64,000 nt of DNA, taken from NCBI RefSeq assembly GCF_002288925.2, contig NW_022098092.1, positions 1,427,498-1,491,497 of the forward strand, given 5' to 3'. Shown in pieces: positions 1 to 12,674 of this stretch. The DNA comes from Delphinapterus leucas (Eukaryota; Chordata; Mammalia; Artiodactyla; Monodontidae). How positions within the stretch are numbered: the first letter of the stretch is position 1; each line of letters begins with the position of its first letter. The notes beneath the pieces were generated by a model. That model was not told the DNA's origin. It ran no database searches and saw nothing but the letters and a program-made list of their open reading frames with translations. The position numbers and the translations under genes were made by a program.

Positions 1-509
1 TTAGAGGAAAAAAAGAAATCAGAGGAAGAGGGGAATAGGGAGTATTGAGGTCAGGAGGTGGCAGTTTAAAATAGGTGGTGTGGAAGTTTCCATTGAGAAG
101 GTGACATTTGAACAGAGACCTAAAGGAAGTGAGGGAATAAGCTAAGAGAATTTTGAGTGGAGAGGAGAGTGTTACGGGCAGAGGGAACAGTAAGTTCAAA
201 GACCCTGAGGTGAGCAGGCTTGGCGTATATGGGGAATGACAAAGAAGCCAGTGCAGCTGCAGTAGAGTAAGTGAGGGAGAGATTAACAATGAGACCAGAG
301 AGGTAATTGGGGAGGGGACAGGTAGATCACATAGGGCTCTTAGGCCATTAGCGAGGACTTTAGCTTTTAAAGGAGGAAACATTGGAGGGGTTTGAGCAAA
401 AAATGAATTAATATTTGAACAAGGGATCACTCTGGCTGCTGTGTGAATAGATTGTTGGGTGACAAGGGTGGAAGCTGGGAGAACAGCCAATGTTTTATTT
501 TTGGTAATA

Positions 510-748
510 AGATAGAGTGGGAGAAACATGGGCTTTGGAACTAGGTAGATCTGAACTTAAATTTCAGCTGTAATACTTGTCAGCTGGGTAATGCTTGACA
601 AATTATCTTACTCTTTGAGGATCAGGTGCCTCATTTGTAAAATTAGTCTAACATCATTAGGATTGTCATGGGAATCAGAGATAAAGCACCCAGCACTGTG
701 TCTAGATTGTTTTAGATATTCAATAAATGGTAGCTACTGTTATTATTG
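510..748 (+). repeat. MIR SINE
   Basis: Recognisable MIR order: a gggctttggaa start, a ttgacaaattatctta core, cctcatttgtaaaat, and an ataaatggtagctactgtta end. Old and diverged. Confidence 0.7.
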
Positions 749-1978
749 AATATTTTTCTTGCCTGTGTAGTCTTTTTGAAGTCTGTGTTTCTGTGTGCTA
801 ATACAATACATAAAGGATAAGCCACCAGCCAGCTAGAGCTAAGGGAAAGATGAAAGGCAAGGAAAGGCATTAGAGTCAGAGTGCTAAGAATAAGTTTAGT
901 GAGAAATAGATCATAGCAGAGCTAGGAAAGCTGAAGGCATTAACTGTATACACTTTGGGCCTAGATACAGAGGTGTGGATATTGCCAGGAGTGGATTTTC
1001 TCTCCATGGATATTTCTTGGAAACATAACGGTCGGTAAGTAGGTGGGTAGAGGTATCAAATCTCTTGATAGAGATTTGCCTGAGAGCTATCAGAGAAGGA
1101 CTGGGACCTAGAATAGGCTTGACTTGGGTGAGTCAGCAAAAATCAGAAGACCCAATCATCTCTAAGTAACAAATTTCTTAAATTAGACAGAGTTGACTTT
1201 TTCTGTTTTATATATCTGTATTTGCCTACCTGAATGTAATTTGTACCCCATTCAGTCTTCTCACTTGTATTAATGTGGCTTTTGTGGTACCCAGGAGGAT
1301 TAAGTATATCACTATTGACACCTAACTACTGAGGTATTAACAGTTGGGAAGTAGCATAGGTTTAGTAGAAATAACATGGATTATGGAGACAGACTGACCT
1401 GTGGGAAGATATACAAATCCAAACAAAGTGAGATTACAGTGCAATTGGATAGATAAAAGGCATACACATGAATAACTGTAATGCAAGGTCAAAATGACTA
1501 AGGGGCATAAAGATAAATTCCTGTGGTGTTTCAGAAGAAACGTGATTAGAGATTTAGAAGGAAGGGCATTAATGTAAAATAGCAGTAGGCAAAACTCACG
1601 TAAATAGAAAAACATGAAGAAACATGCTCTACAAGAAAGAGCATGCCATTCAGTGTGGTTGTAGTATGGGCATTATGAAAATAAATAGTAGGCAGTTGGA
1701 GAATGACAAACATAACTTGAGTTATATGGGTTAATACAGGGTAAAGTTTTTTTCAACTTGTGAAATAATTATTTACGTGTTTACTCCAGTAGAGTGTAGG
1801 ACTCTTTTGGGTTCAGGTGTTGGAAAAAGAATTCAAGCAATCTGAAGCAAAAAAGAGAGGTTAGTTTTCATAATAATTGGGAAGCCTGGGATAGGCTTTA
1901 GGCAGAGCAGGATCTAGGAGCTGAGATGGTGTGTCTCTCCATCTTTCGGCTCCATTTGTCTCTATTCAATAAATAGGC

Positions 1979-1999
1979 TTTTTTTTTTTTTTTTTTTTT
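1979..1999. repeat. Poly-T run, possible retroposon tail
   Basis: A run of about 21 T bases flanked by TAGGCTTTT at both ends of a short insert (about 1974 and 2031). It may be the tail of a very short 5'-truncated retroposon. Low certainty. Confidence 0.35.
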
Positions 2000-2984
2000 A
2001 AGGGGCAAGCAAAGTGTCTGCCAGCAGCCGTAGGCTTTTAGTCTTTAATGGAAAGAAGGAGTTCTTTCTCCTGAGACCACAAGTTAGTCTAGAGAAAGAC
2101 TCTGATTGTCTTTATTTAAAGTGTCCACCCCTGCTTTAGTCACTCTTACTAAGTGGATGGTTATGTATCATTTTATATAAGTCAGAACAAATAATGGAAA
2201 ACCCTATTAGTATCTATCAGAAAATTCTATCATTCCTAATAACAGAAAACACCATTTTAATTAATGTAATTAATTATTAAATGGGTTTAACATGTAAGGT
2301 TTCTTTTTCTCACATATCCAGATGTCTAGAGTGAGGCAGTGGCTCAGTGATGTAATGAGAACCTAAGCTTTTCTCTTTTGGCTCTACAGTCCTGTACTTG
2401 TAGCTTCTTGACTTATTGTTTCAAGATGGCTGTTAACATCTCTAGACCTTACATCTGTGTTCCAGGCAGGAAGAAGAAAAAAGAATAAAGGGGTATGGCT
2501 GTAGATTGTGACTGCTGCAATCTAATAACTCATTCCTATAATCTCATGGAATTGAGTTTATTCCAAATTGTGGTAGAATTAGGTCAGTTATGAATTTAGT
2601 GTTCATGTCTTTATGTGTAAAAAATTTAACGTCTTTGAAATCATTGATTAATTTGCTTCTTACAGTGATTCAACTTAAAAATTTTCATGTCCTGCTGTTA
2701 ATGAAGTATTGTGTTAGGTGCTGGGAGTGCTCACAAGGTAATAAGGTATATGATACGGAGCTGAATGGGACCCCAAATTTGTATTCAGGGAATTCACAGT
2801 CCAGCGAGACAGACTTGGGAACGACTAAATATGATACAAGTCATATTTAGCGCTAAAATATAGTGCTAAAATAGAGGCACTAAGCACTCACAGAGATGGA
2901 AGGGATTATTACTGATTGGTGAGAAAAAGGACAGATTCTTATTTAAATGTTCCCCTAGTATCAGGTATGGGTTTTTAACCCTTT

Positions 2985-3455
2985 TTCCCCCCCTTTATTG
3001 AAGATATGCATCTAAAATAGCAACAAGCCTTGTAAGGCATAAATTGTCTGAATTTCTGATTTTTTTCTTTAAACCAGACTACAAAAAGTGAAATTACTGG
3101 ATTATATGTATAAAGTTTTAAGATTGCTTTCTGGAAAGGTTATACTCATTTAAATTCTCACTGGTAGCACGTGAGAGTGTTCCTTTCACCACACCATTAC
3201 AAATACTGAGGAATATTACTTTTCCTTTTTTTGTTTTTAAAGCATGGTATATTCAATAGATAATCAGTGATATTTCATTATATTTTATATTTCTTTGACT
3301 AGTAAAGTTGAGTTTTTTTTCTTTTTTAAAAAAGCCAATTTGTATTTCTTTTTTGAGAAATTGTTCTCTGAACTTTCCCAAGTATCTATTGGGTTCTTAG
3401 TATTTTTCTTATCAATTTATATAAGTTCTTTACAAATTATATTTTCCCTTTGCTT
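2985..3455 (-). repeat. Old L1-type fragment, antisense
   Basis: AT-rich text with the L1 3'-half pattern (ttactggattatatg, attctcactggtagca, ctttgactagtaaa). Strongly diverged; the subfamily was not assigned. Confidence 0.5.
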
Positions 3456-4594
3456 CAAAGGTGCTTTCCAGGTTTTTTCCACCCACCCATCAGTTCTTAC
3501 CAAGGTTCCAGTTTTATGCAGCCTGGCACAGCAAGCCCATTCTTGTGCTTGAACAGCCAAAGCTTTCATTTCTTAAAGCAGAAGCAGTGCTGATCCTGCA
3601 GAAGGATCTAATCAGTGTGAATAGCAGTGGCACTGATATGGGGGAAAAAGTATTGGAATCCATGCAGAACTGGGGAGGAGAGGAGGGTGGGTGGGCAGCA
3701 AGGAGAAAGGATAAAGAATTCATTGCTGTTGATAATGGGAGGAGGAAGCTAAGAGGTGGGAAGAGGTGGTGGCCTGGTACAGGGGTCAGCAGGAGCTGGA
3801 TGCCCAAAGTGATATATCTAAAGTGGATTCTTCTTTGATAAACTTGACCCCAGACTGTTTGGTGTTTCTGTAGAGGCCATCATCTTATTTGAATGCCTAC
3901 TGACATAGAAATATATCATAACTCTTAGCCACTGGATGAATCCTTAGACCAAGTACCTCCACTCCAGACTTGTGATGTTCCACTGCTTGTAACTCTCTCC
4001 TCTTGTATTAATAATGTAGCAGAACTGTGTGGTCCTGTCCCATCCCTCCACCCCTGTCATCTGAGTTGTCTTCTGATAATTTTTGTTTAGCCTTTCTGTG
4101 GAACATTTCCTTGTATTAGCTCCACTATGATGCATTAATAAGGTTACTGTATGATATGGCATGTGAAAATGGCAGTCTGACTGCAATCCATGTCTACTTG
4201 AGTCCTCAGTGTCTTCACTCTTCCCATTTTGTTCCTCTTAACCTTGACTTTGTTTTACTTACCCCTAATCATTATGCCTTGCTGCTAAAGAGCCAGGCCT
4301 CGGGATTTCTTTTAGCAGGTTTTTTCCTGCTAGGTGTGCTTATTCCTTCCTTGAAAAAATAAAATAGCTCTTATTAACACCGGAATAATAACCAAAGCAT
4401 TATGTGTTGAAGGAATATTAACAGCTAAAAACTACTTAAGAGAAGTTCTCTCACTTCATGATTTAGTCACATGTTTCAATCCAGGCATCTAGAGCATTTT
4501 AAGAAAGACGAAAGTTCAAGGAATTAATATTAGATCAGTCATCTCCATTATAACTATCACAGAGCCACAGTCAGGACTATAAGTATCTTAGAGG

Positions 4595-4735
4595 ATAAGT
4601 GTTATTGTTATCTCCATTTTATCCATGGAGAATCTGGCATCAGAGAGGGGTTTAGTACTTGGCCAGCATCAGATAGTTAAGCAGCAGAGCCAGGGCCCGA
4701 GCCCAAGTATGCCTGACTCCAGAGTCAGTCATTTT
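4595..4735 (-). repeat. MIR SINE, antisense
   Basis: Contains the antisense MIR text: tatctccattttatccatgg, tggccagcatcagatagt and gcctgactccagagtc. Confidence 0.65.
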
Positions 4736-5211
4736 TCTTCATTGCTGTGTTCTGTCTGCCTTCCCGTGTGCAGAGGTGGGGACACACACAGTAGGGGAAA
4801 GTATGAGGAGACTATATAAGCCTCAGTCAGTTTTAGGAAGGCAGAGTACTGATAATCCTTCACCCCTGAATGCAGACATGAAATCTGATCTCATCAGAAT
4901 TGACCTTGTCAGCTTTTCAGTTACCGAGAAGAAAAGTTTGATGGATTCAAACTGTTTCCTGGTGAACAAGAGTTGATGTGACCGACGTAAGTCATCTCTG
5001 TGAAAACATGTGTGCAAAGTCAAAGGATCAGACGATGATGAGAATTACTTCTGGTGGTGTGGAGGCTGACCATTCACAGACTTGTTACTAAGGAGTTTTC
5101 TAATGGCTTAATATAAAGGAAGCACTTGATAGCAAGATGGATTTTTTTTCCCCATTAAGTAAAAGGATTTAATTTGCCAAATCTTTGTAAATCATACCTA
5201 GTATAGCTACC

Positions 5212-5405
5212 ATTTATGAGCACCTGCTATATACCAGGAGCTGTACTTTTTGTATATTCTGTTTTAATTCTCACAATAGTCTTTTGAAGTAGGAAGCTGA
5301 GGCTTGACGGGAAAATAATTTCCCCAAGGTCACATACCTAATAAGTGGCAAGAACTCACAACCAGCTACACAACCAGCTTTAATTCAAAAGCTTGTACTC
5401 CAAAG
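5212..5405 (-). repeat. MIR SINE, antisense
   Basis: Contains tatgagcacctgctatatac, ttctcacaatag, gaagctgaggctt and ccccaaggtcacatac, the usual antisense MIR order. Confidence 0.75.
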
Positions 5406-6039
5406 AATCATCCATGAAATATTGAGATTTAAAAAAAAGTTTCAGAATACTGAATACCAGTATGGTAGTTAATGTATTATTTTAAGAATTTGTAGTAAAA
5501 CTGTGGTTTTATGTAATAAAGTAATGATAATTTTGAGAATAAAAGCTTCTTGGTGGGGGTGGGTGGAGGCAGAGGATGGGATCAGGAAGAAGCACAGTTA
5601 GCTACTCAGTTTTGGTAATAGTCTACTTTTTAAGTTGGATGATTGATTTGCATATATATTCTTTTGTACATATTATAAAACATTTTAAAGAGCTCATATG
5701 TTTCTGTTATGCTCCACTGTCATCCATTTCACTTTCATAGGAACCTTGATAAAGCAGCAACTAGTAAAATTCAGAGAAATTTAGTTTTTTTCTGCATATG
5801 GAACTCATTGAGTATTATCTTAATTTAGGCTGTGATGATAATATGTGACCACTGGATTTGATTGTCATTAATAGTCTTTAGAAGCCTCTTAGGGTTTTTA
5901 TTATTATTAGGGTTTTTTCCAGGTTCTTTTATCTGTGCCACCTGTCTTTCATACCAGTTTCTTCAAAAGACAATGGCCAATTTAACTTTGATTATTGTCT
6001 TGCAAAAGGACTTTGTGTGAGTTTATTTTATTTTAATTA

Positions 6040-6430
6040 CAAGAACATTTCAGACATAAAAATTGAAGGAATATTAGTGCCTTGAAACCCCCATGTGCCA
6101 TCCATTTATCAACTCATGGTCACTGTTGTTTCATCTGTATTCCATTCATAACTCCCACTCCCTGGATTATTTCAAATCAGATCCTAGATACCATTTCATT
6201 ATTTTCCTCAGTATCCCTGAAAGATAAGGCCTCTTTTTTAATAAAACCCTAACTATAATATTATCATACTGAAAAAATTAATATCATCAAATATCTGGTC
6301 TGTGTAAATCTCCTTGAGTCTCATAATTGGTTTTTACAGTTGGTTTATTACAGTCAGGATCCAAACAAGGTTCACACATTGCAGAGCATTTTTAATGCTA
6401 ATATCTCAGGCTCTCTTAATTATAGGAGAG
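6040..6430 (-). repeat. Old L1-type 3' fragment, antisense
   Basis: Shares blocks with 11260-11690, including atccaaacaaggttcacaca, aaagataaggcctc and a polypyrimidine middle. The two are diverged copies of one ancient element, probably L1M-type. Confidence 0.5.
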
Positions 6431-6454
6431 TCAAACCCAAAAGTGTTCCTTTTT

Positions 6455-6585
6455 TTTTTTTTTCCCCATATTTTTTGGCTGCGCTGCGTGGCATGCGGGA
6501 ATCTTAGTTCCCAACCAGGGATCGAACCTGTGCCCCCTGCAGTGGAAATGCAGTGTCTTAACCACTGGACCACCAGGGAAGTTCC
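6455..6585 (-). mobile_element. tRNA-derived SINE, short CHR-related
   Basis: On the minus strand it starts ggaacttccctggtggtcca and carries an RNA polymerase III B box (ggttcgatccc-like) and an A-rich tail. The target duplication AAGTGTTCCTTTTT lies at 6441-6454 and 6586-6599. Confidence 0.85.
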
Positions 6586-7049
6586 AAGTGTTCCTTTTTA
6601 AGACTGAAACGTTCATGATTAATACCTGTAAGCTCAGTAACAGTAACTGTGTCACAATTGTTTTTATTCTCTCCATAGCATCTTAACATAGTGCTATGCA
6701 GGTAGGTCCTTCGAAAATGTACTCCTTTAAAGCAAAAGTTGACAGGCTTTTTTAAAAGAGACAGCTAGTAAATATTTTAGGCTTTGCAGGCTACTAGGTA
6801 GTTCGCTTTGTCCTTTATAAAGATTACTGTTGATGTTCTAGTCTTTTGCATTTCCATATAAATTTTAGAGCCAACTTGTAAGTATGTTGTTTAGTTTCCA
6901 ACTTTGTTTCTGGTAATATTCTTTTTCTTGAAGTGTATTTTATCTGATAGAACAACTAGACCTAGTTCTAGCCATTTCAGCTCTTTATGCCTACTGCTTG
7001 TCTGGTATATCTTTTTCCATACATTCGCTTTTAACATATTTGTGTTTTT

Positions 7050-7382
7050 TTGTTTTGTTTTTTAAATTTATTTATTTATTTTTGGCTGCATTGTGTCTTT
7101 GTTGCTGCGCGTGGGCTCTCTCCAGCTGCAGCTAGCGGGGGCTACTCTTCAGTGCGGTGCGCGGGCTTCTCATTGCAGTGGCCTTTCTTGTTGCGGAGCA
7201 CGGGCTCTAGGCATGCGGGCTTCAGTAGTTGTGGCTCGCAGACTCTAGAGCACAGGCTTAGTAGTTGTGGCGCACGGGCTTAGCCACTCCACGGCATGTG
7301 GGATCCTCCCGGACCAGGGCTCAAACCCGTGTCCCCTGCATTGGCAGGCGGACTCCCAACCACTGCGCCACCAGGGAAGCCC
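7050..7382 (-). mobile_element. CHR-1-type SINE
   Basis: A full-length antisense copy: a gggcttccctggtggcgcag head, the repeated AGTAGTTGTGG motif in the body and a TTTATTTATTTATTT tail. The target duplication CATATTTGTGTTTTT lies at 7035-7049 and 7383-7397. Confidence 0.92.
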
Positions 7383-8068
7383 CATATTTGTGTTTTTATT
7401 TTGAAGTGTGTGTCTTGTAGACAACATACTGTTGAGTCATGCTTTTTACCCATTCTGACAATCTCTAATTTTTAATTGGAAAATTTAGTTAATCATTTAA
7501 TTATTGATGTGATTGGGTTTAGGTCTACCATTTAATTTTTAAATTTTTGTCCCTTTTGTTTTTTCTTTTCTGACTTATTTTGATTATTTGAATATGCTAT
7601 AGAATTGCCTTTTTTGCCCTTTATTTTTTGAAGCTATACTTCTTTCTATTTTTAGTGGCTACTGGTGGGGCAAGGTAGGCTTTTACAGTCTACTTAGAGT
7701 TAATACCACTTTATGAAAAGTATAGAAATCTTACAATTGTATAGGTACATTTACTACCTTCCCCTTTATGCTATAGTTGTCATATGTCACATGTACATCT
7801 ACGTATATTATAAATCCCATAAAACAATGTTATAGTTTTGCTTTAAATAGTTGCTGTGGATTGTAAAGAAATTAAGAGGAAAATGTTCTTTCCTAGATAT
7901 TTACCATTTTTGATACTCTTCAGTTCTTCCTGATGATCTGAGTCTATAGTGTCATCCCCTTCAGCCTGAAGAATTGCCTTTAGCATTTCTTACAGGGTGG
8001 GTCTGCTGGTAACAAACTTCCTTAATAATTTTATTGTCTGAAAAATGTCTGATTTCATCATCATTCTT

Positions 8069-8601
8069 TTTTTTAAAGTTTATATACAAATTTTCTTTGT
8101 CTTTTTTTAATTTTTGGTTTTTTTTTAACATCTTTATTGTGTCTGGTTTTTAAATCTTTCACTTATTTCTTAATCTTTGCCTTAACCATTCCATGGTTAA
8201 GATAAATGAATTAAGCAAATGCTATTTTATAATTAGTATGAAATCAAAAATACGACTTTTTCCCAAAAGTTAATTGCTGAGCTTGGTTTTCAAAGAGAAC
8301 CAATCAGATCAGAATTCATCTTTTACCTCCTTATCTAGCTCTTCTTTCTGATTTTCTCAGTTCTGTTAATATTATATTGGTTTTGTCAGTCATTCAAGTT
8401 GAACTTCTTAGGATCAATATCTTCTGAATTATCAAATGCTGCTGTATTTCTTTCAAAAACTACACCTCTGACATTCATTTAGTTTCCATCTGCATTTCTG
8501 AAATCCTGTTCATTGTGCACTGTTCTGTTCAAATATCATTAATTGGATTCTGTGCAATTTAGTTCCAAAACACTCAATCCAACAAACATGTATTGAGTAC
8601 C
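8069..8601 (-). pseudogene. Retrocopy of an unidentified transcript
   Basis: A 533-base insert in an old L1, bounded by TCATCATCATTCTT at 8055-8068 and 8602-8615. On the minus strand it ends with AATAAA (8138-8133) and an impure A-rich tail, the hallmarks of LINE-mediated retroposition. It has no long ORF; a fragment reading FDNSEDIDPKKFNLND is followed by stops. I do not recognise the parent. It could be a processed pseudogene mostly of UTR, or a 5'-truncated copy of a noncoding RNA. Confidence 0.6.
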
Positions 8602-9194
8602 TCATCATCATTCTTGAAGGATATTTTCACTGAATATAGAATTTTGGGTTGATAGGTTTTTCCCTTTTAGCAATTTAAAGATTTTGTTCCACTATCTTTT
8701 GACCTCCACAGTTTCTGATAAGAAATCTGCAGTCATTCAAATTGTTTACCCCTATAAATTGAAAACAGGTCACATTTTCCTCATTCTCTTTGTATGTTAA
8801 GTAATTTTGGATTGTATCCTGGACATTGTGAATGTTATATTGTGGATATTCTAGTGTGTGTTTTATTCCTCAGAAAAATATTATATTTTGTTTCATCAGA
8901 CAGTTAACTGGGTTGGAATCAAGCTACACACTCTTGTTTAGGGAAGCAGTCCATATCTCAGTTTGGTTCTTTATCTTTAACTGGAGTCTGTCTAGTGCAA
9001 GAGTGGTTCTGGAGTCAGCCAGAGACCTGGGCAGAGTTTATTCACAGAATATGGGGTTTTTCCTCTCTGGTTTTTCCTCCCAGAATATTAGTCACTTTGG
9101 ATTTGTCTGATGTTTTCTTATGATTAGATTTAGGTCAAAACATTTTTGGCAGGAAATAATAACAAAGAGAGTGTTGTATTCTTCTCAATGCATC

Positions 9195-9562
9195 ATGCCT
9201 TTGTCAGTTTGGACTGCTCTAACAAAGCACCATAGATTGAGTGGCTTATAAACAATGGAAATTTATTTCTCACAGTTTTGGAGTCTGTTAGTCTGTGATC
9301 AGGATGCCAGCATGGTTGGGTTCTGGTGATAGCCCTCTTATGGGTTGCAGACTTCTGACATCTTGCTGTGTCCTCATGTAGTGGAAGGAGAGAGCTCTGG
9401 CCTCTTCAGTCCCTTATAATGGCACTAATCCCATTCATGAAGGCAGACCCTCTCGACCTAATCACTACCCAAAGGCCCATATTCTAATACCATCACACTG
9501 GAGGTTAGGATTTCAACATATGAGTGTTGGGGGAACACAAATATTCAATCCGTAACACATCA
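9195..9562 (-). mobile_element. MaLR LTR (MLT1/MST-like), antisense
   Basis: Matches the MaLR LTR order in reverse: ggactgctctaacaaagcac, gtggcttataaacaatgg, a cctcatgtag block, ctaatcactacccaaag and caacatatgagtgttgggg. It is a solitary LTR; no internal sequence is nearby. Confidence 0.75.
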
Positions 9563-10684
9563 CATCAGGGGGCAAATAATATCAGTTTGTGCTATTGGGG
9601 TTGTTAAATTTGATCCTCTAAGGTAATGTCTACCAGATTTCCTTCTGCAAATGTACCTTTTCCCTTTGTAATCAGTATGTCATCTGTGGGGTAATACTTT
9701 AAGGCTGTATGAACATCCTGTTCCCTAACAGGCATTCACCCATGGTTTTAGCATCCATTGGTGAGTCTTGCTTAAATTGTTATTATTGTAGTAAATGGTG
9801 ATTTTTGTATTCCTGCCATTCTTCTGCATTAATTAGCTGACATTCTTCTGTAGAAAGAAACTTTTCCCTTTCCCATTAATTTTTTTAATGTGGTATGGAT
9901 TCATTTTTTTAAATTTAATGTGTCATAATTCATTCTTTCTAGTAGTCATTTTGTTGTCCAAATTTGACCGGTGAAAGTCCCTTCAGGTGTCTTCTGTAAC
10001 TTTTTGTCATGTGCCCGTCAGTTTTTTGAGCACTTCCTTACTTTTTAGTACAAGAAGTTGTGAGGTTGCTGTGACTTTTCCTGCTTCAGTCCTGGAATTT
10101 TACCATTTATCCACAGGTTCCATTCTTAATCATTATGCTATTTTGCCTTCTAACAATTTTTTTTTAAGCAGTACATCTTCATTGTAGAAGATTTAAGTGG
10201 GAAAAATTTTTTTTTTAATTGAGGTAACATTGGTTTCTTACATTGGAAAATTTTACTCAGAAAAAACTCACCCATGATTTGGTCCAGTTCAAGCCACTGT
10301 TAACAGTTTGATGTGTATCTTTTCCTTACTTTTTTGGTTTTATTTACACGCATACCTTGTTTCGTTGCACTATGTTTTATTGTTTTTTTCTGCAAATTAA
10401 ATATGTGTGGTAATCCTTTGTCGAGCAAGTCTGTCAGCACCATTTTTCCAATAGCCTTTGCTCACTTCATGTCTCTGTTTCACATTTTGGTAATTCTTGG
10501 CAATATTTCAAAGATTTTCATTCTTGTATTTGTTATGGTGATCTGTGATCAGTGATCTTTGATGTTACTACTATAACTCACTGAAGACTCAGATGATGGT
10601 TAGCATTTTTCAGCAATAAAGTATTTTTAATTAAGGTATGTACATTTTTTTTTTAGACGTAATGCTGTTGCACGCTTAAAAAAC

Positions 10685-10866
10685 TATAGTATACTAAGTA
10701 CCTACTGTATAGCACAGGGAACTCTACTCAGTACTCTGTAATGGCCTATATGGGAAAAGAATCTAAAAAAGAGTGGATATATGTATAACTGATTCACTTT
10801 GCTGTACACCTGAAAGTAACACAACACTGTAAATCAACTATACACCAATATAAATTAAAAAAAAAA
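10685..10866 (+). mobile_element. L1 3' end, 5'-truncated
   Basis: The L1 3' UTR in sense orientation: tactgtatagcacagggaac, aatggcctatatggg, ttgctgtacacctgaaa and aaatcaactatacacc, then an A-rich tail. A SINE is inserted directly after it. Confidence 0.85.
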
Positions 10867-10876
10867 AAGATTACAG

Positions 10877-11073
10877 GGCTTCCCTGGTGGCGCAGTGGTT
10901 GAGAGTCTGCCTGCTGATGCAGGGGACATGGGTTCGTGCCCCGGTCTGGGAAGATCCCACATGCCGCGGAGCGGCTAGGCCCGTGAGCCATGGTCGCTGA
11001 GCCTGCGCTCCACAATGGGAGAGGCCACAACAGTGAGAGGCCCGTGTACCGCAAAAAAAAAAAAAAAAAAAAG
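10877..11073 (+). mobile_element. Short cetacean-type CHR SINE
   Basis: A sense copy with a gcttccctggtggcgcagtg head, a pol III B box (ggttcgtgcccc), a ggagaggccacaacagtgag body and a poly(A) tail. The target duplication AAAAGATTACAG lies at 10865-10876 and 11074-11085. Confidence 0.95.
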
Positions 11074-11259
11074 AAAAGATTACAGTATAGTGTAGATATA
11101 ACCTTCATATGCATTGGGAAACCAGAAAATTTGTGTGGCTCACTTTATCACGATATTTGCTTCATTGCACTTTTTTGGAACTGAACCCACAATATCTGTG
11201 ATGTTGCCTGTAGTTAGCTTTGAACAGCAGGTTTGTTTTGAGACTGTTTTTTATTTTTA

Positions 11260-11690
11260 TTGTTTAACAGTATAATGAATCCCTATGAACCTGTTTTCCA
11301 GCTTCAGCAATTACCAACATATGACCAGTCTTTTTTTATGTATAACATTCCTCACATCCACCTCCCACTAGATTTTTTGAAGCAGTTTTCAGGCATATTA
11401 TTAAATATCGTAATATTAAAAGATAAGGACTATTTTTTAAAAAATACAGCCACAGTACCATTGTCACACCAGTCAGCATCTCTCTTTCCCCAGTCATATC
11501 ATAATTTCTTTCTTAATGGTTTGTTCAAATCAGGGTCCAAACAAGGTTTATGTGTTACATTTGGTTGAAGTCTTTCAAGTTTCTTTTAATCTGTTATCCT
11601 TATCTCTTTGTTTTCTTTATAGTTTATTTGTTAAAAGATTGGCTTTCAGAATTTCCCTCCTGAATTTTGCTGATTGTATCCCTATTCTAT
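11260..11690 (-). repeat. Old L1-type 3' fragment, antisense
   Basis: A second copy of the element seen at 6040-6430 (gtccaaacaaggtttatgtg, aagataaggactatttttt). It is the target into which the full-length L1 inserted. Confidence 0.5.
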
Positions 11691-12325
11691 CTTTAGCATG
11701 GTCTTCTGTTCTTTTTTTTTTTTTTTTTGGTGTATAATTGCTTTACAATGTTGTGTTCGTTTCTGCTGTACAATGAAGTGAATCAGCTATATGTATACAT
11801 ATATCCCCTCCCTTTTGAACCTCCCTCCCACCCCACCCCCCTCAATCCCACCCATCTAGGTCATCATACAGCACTGAGCTGAGCTCCCTGTGCTATAACA
11901 CAGGTTCCCACTAGCTGTCTGTTTTACACATGGTAGTGTATTTATGTCAAACCTAATCTCCCAGTTCATCCCACCCTCCCCTTCCCTCCAACCCTGTGTC
12001 CACACATCTGTTCTCTACATCTGCATCTCTATTCCTGCCCTGCAAATAGGTTCATCTGCGCTATTTTTCTAGATTCCACATATATGCATTAATATATGAT
12101 ATGTTTTTCTCTTTCTGACTTAACTTCACTCTGTATGACAGACTCTAGGTCCATCCATATCTCTACAAATGACCCAATTTCATTCCTTTTATGGCTGAGT
12201 AATATTCCATTGTATATATGTACCACATCTTCTTTATCTGTTCATCTGTTGATGGACATTTAGGTTTGTTCCATATCCTGGCTATTGTAAATAGTGCTGC
12301 AGTGAACATTGGGATACATGTGTCT

Positions 12326-12674
12326 TTTTTTTTTTTAATTTAATTAATTTATTTATATTTGGCTGTGTTTAGGTCTTCGTTGCAGCACGCGGGTTTTCTC
12401 TAGTTGCGGCGAGTGGGGGATACTCTTTGTTGCAGTGCATGGACTGCTCATTGTGGTGACTTCTCTTGTTATGGAGCACAGGCTCTAGGCACGCGGGCTC
12501 AGTAGTTGTGGCTCGCGGGCTCTAGAGCACGGGCTCTAGAGCACAGGCTCAGTAGTTGTGGCACATGAGCTTAGTTGCTCTGCAGCATGTGGGATCTTCC
12601 CAGACCAGGACTCAAACCTGTGTCCCCTGCATTGGCAGGCAGATTCTTAGCCACTGCACCACCAGGGAAGCCCC
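12326..12674 (-). mobile_element. CHR-1-type SINE inside L1
   Basis: An antisense CHR-1 with a TTTAATTTATTTATTT tail and gcttccctggtggtgcagtg head (reverse). It is flanked by TACATGTGTCT at 12315-12325 and TACAGGTGTCT at 12675-12685. Confidence 0.88.

Larger units (their letters stand above)
6870..9190 (-). mobile_element. Old L1, antisense, interrupted
   Basis: Contains antisense L1 text such as tgtcttgtagacaacatact (near 7413), tttctgataagaaatctgca (near 8711) and a 5'-UTR-like stretch to about 9190. It is interrupted by a SINE at 7050-7382 and a retrocopy at 8069-8601. No long ORF survives. Confidence 0.65.

Noticed and set aside
3461..3838. 125-codon + strand ORF in the UIMC1 intron
   Set aside because: It has low-complexity composition and no recognisable domain, and it has an equally open frame on the other strand.
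9195..9562. Possible endogenous retrovirus with coding genes
   Set aside because: Only a solitary MaLR LTR is visible; no gag, pol or env-like frame lies beside it.
10877..11053. tRNA-like A and B box sequence
   Set aside because: It belongs to a tRNA-derived SINE with a target duplication and poly(A) tail. No tRNA gene with a proper acceptor stem was seen in the window.
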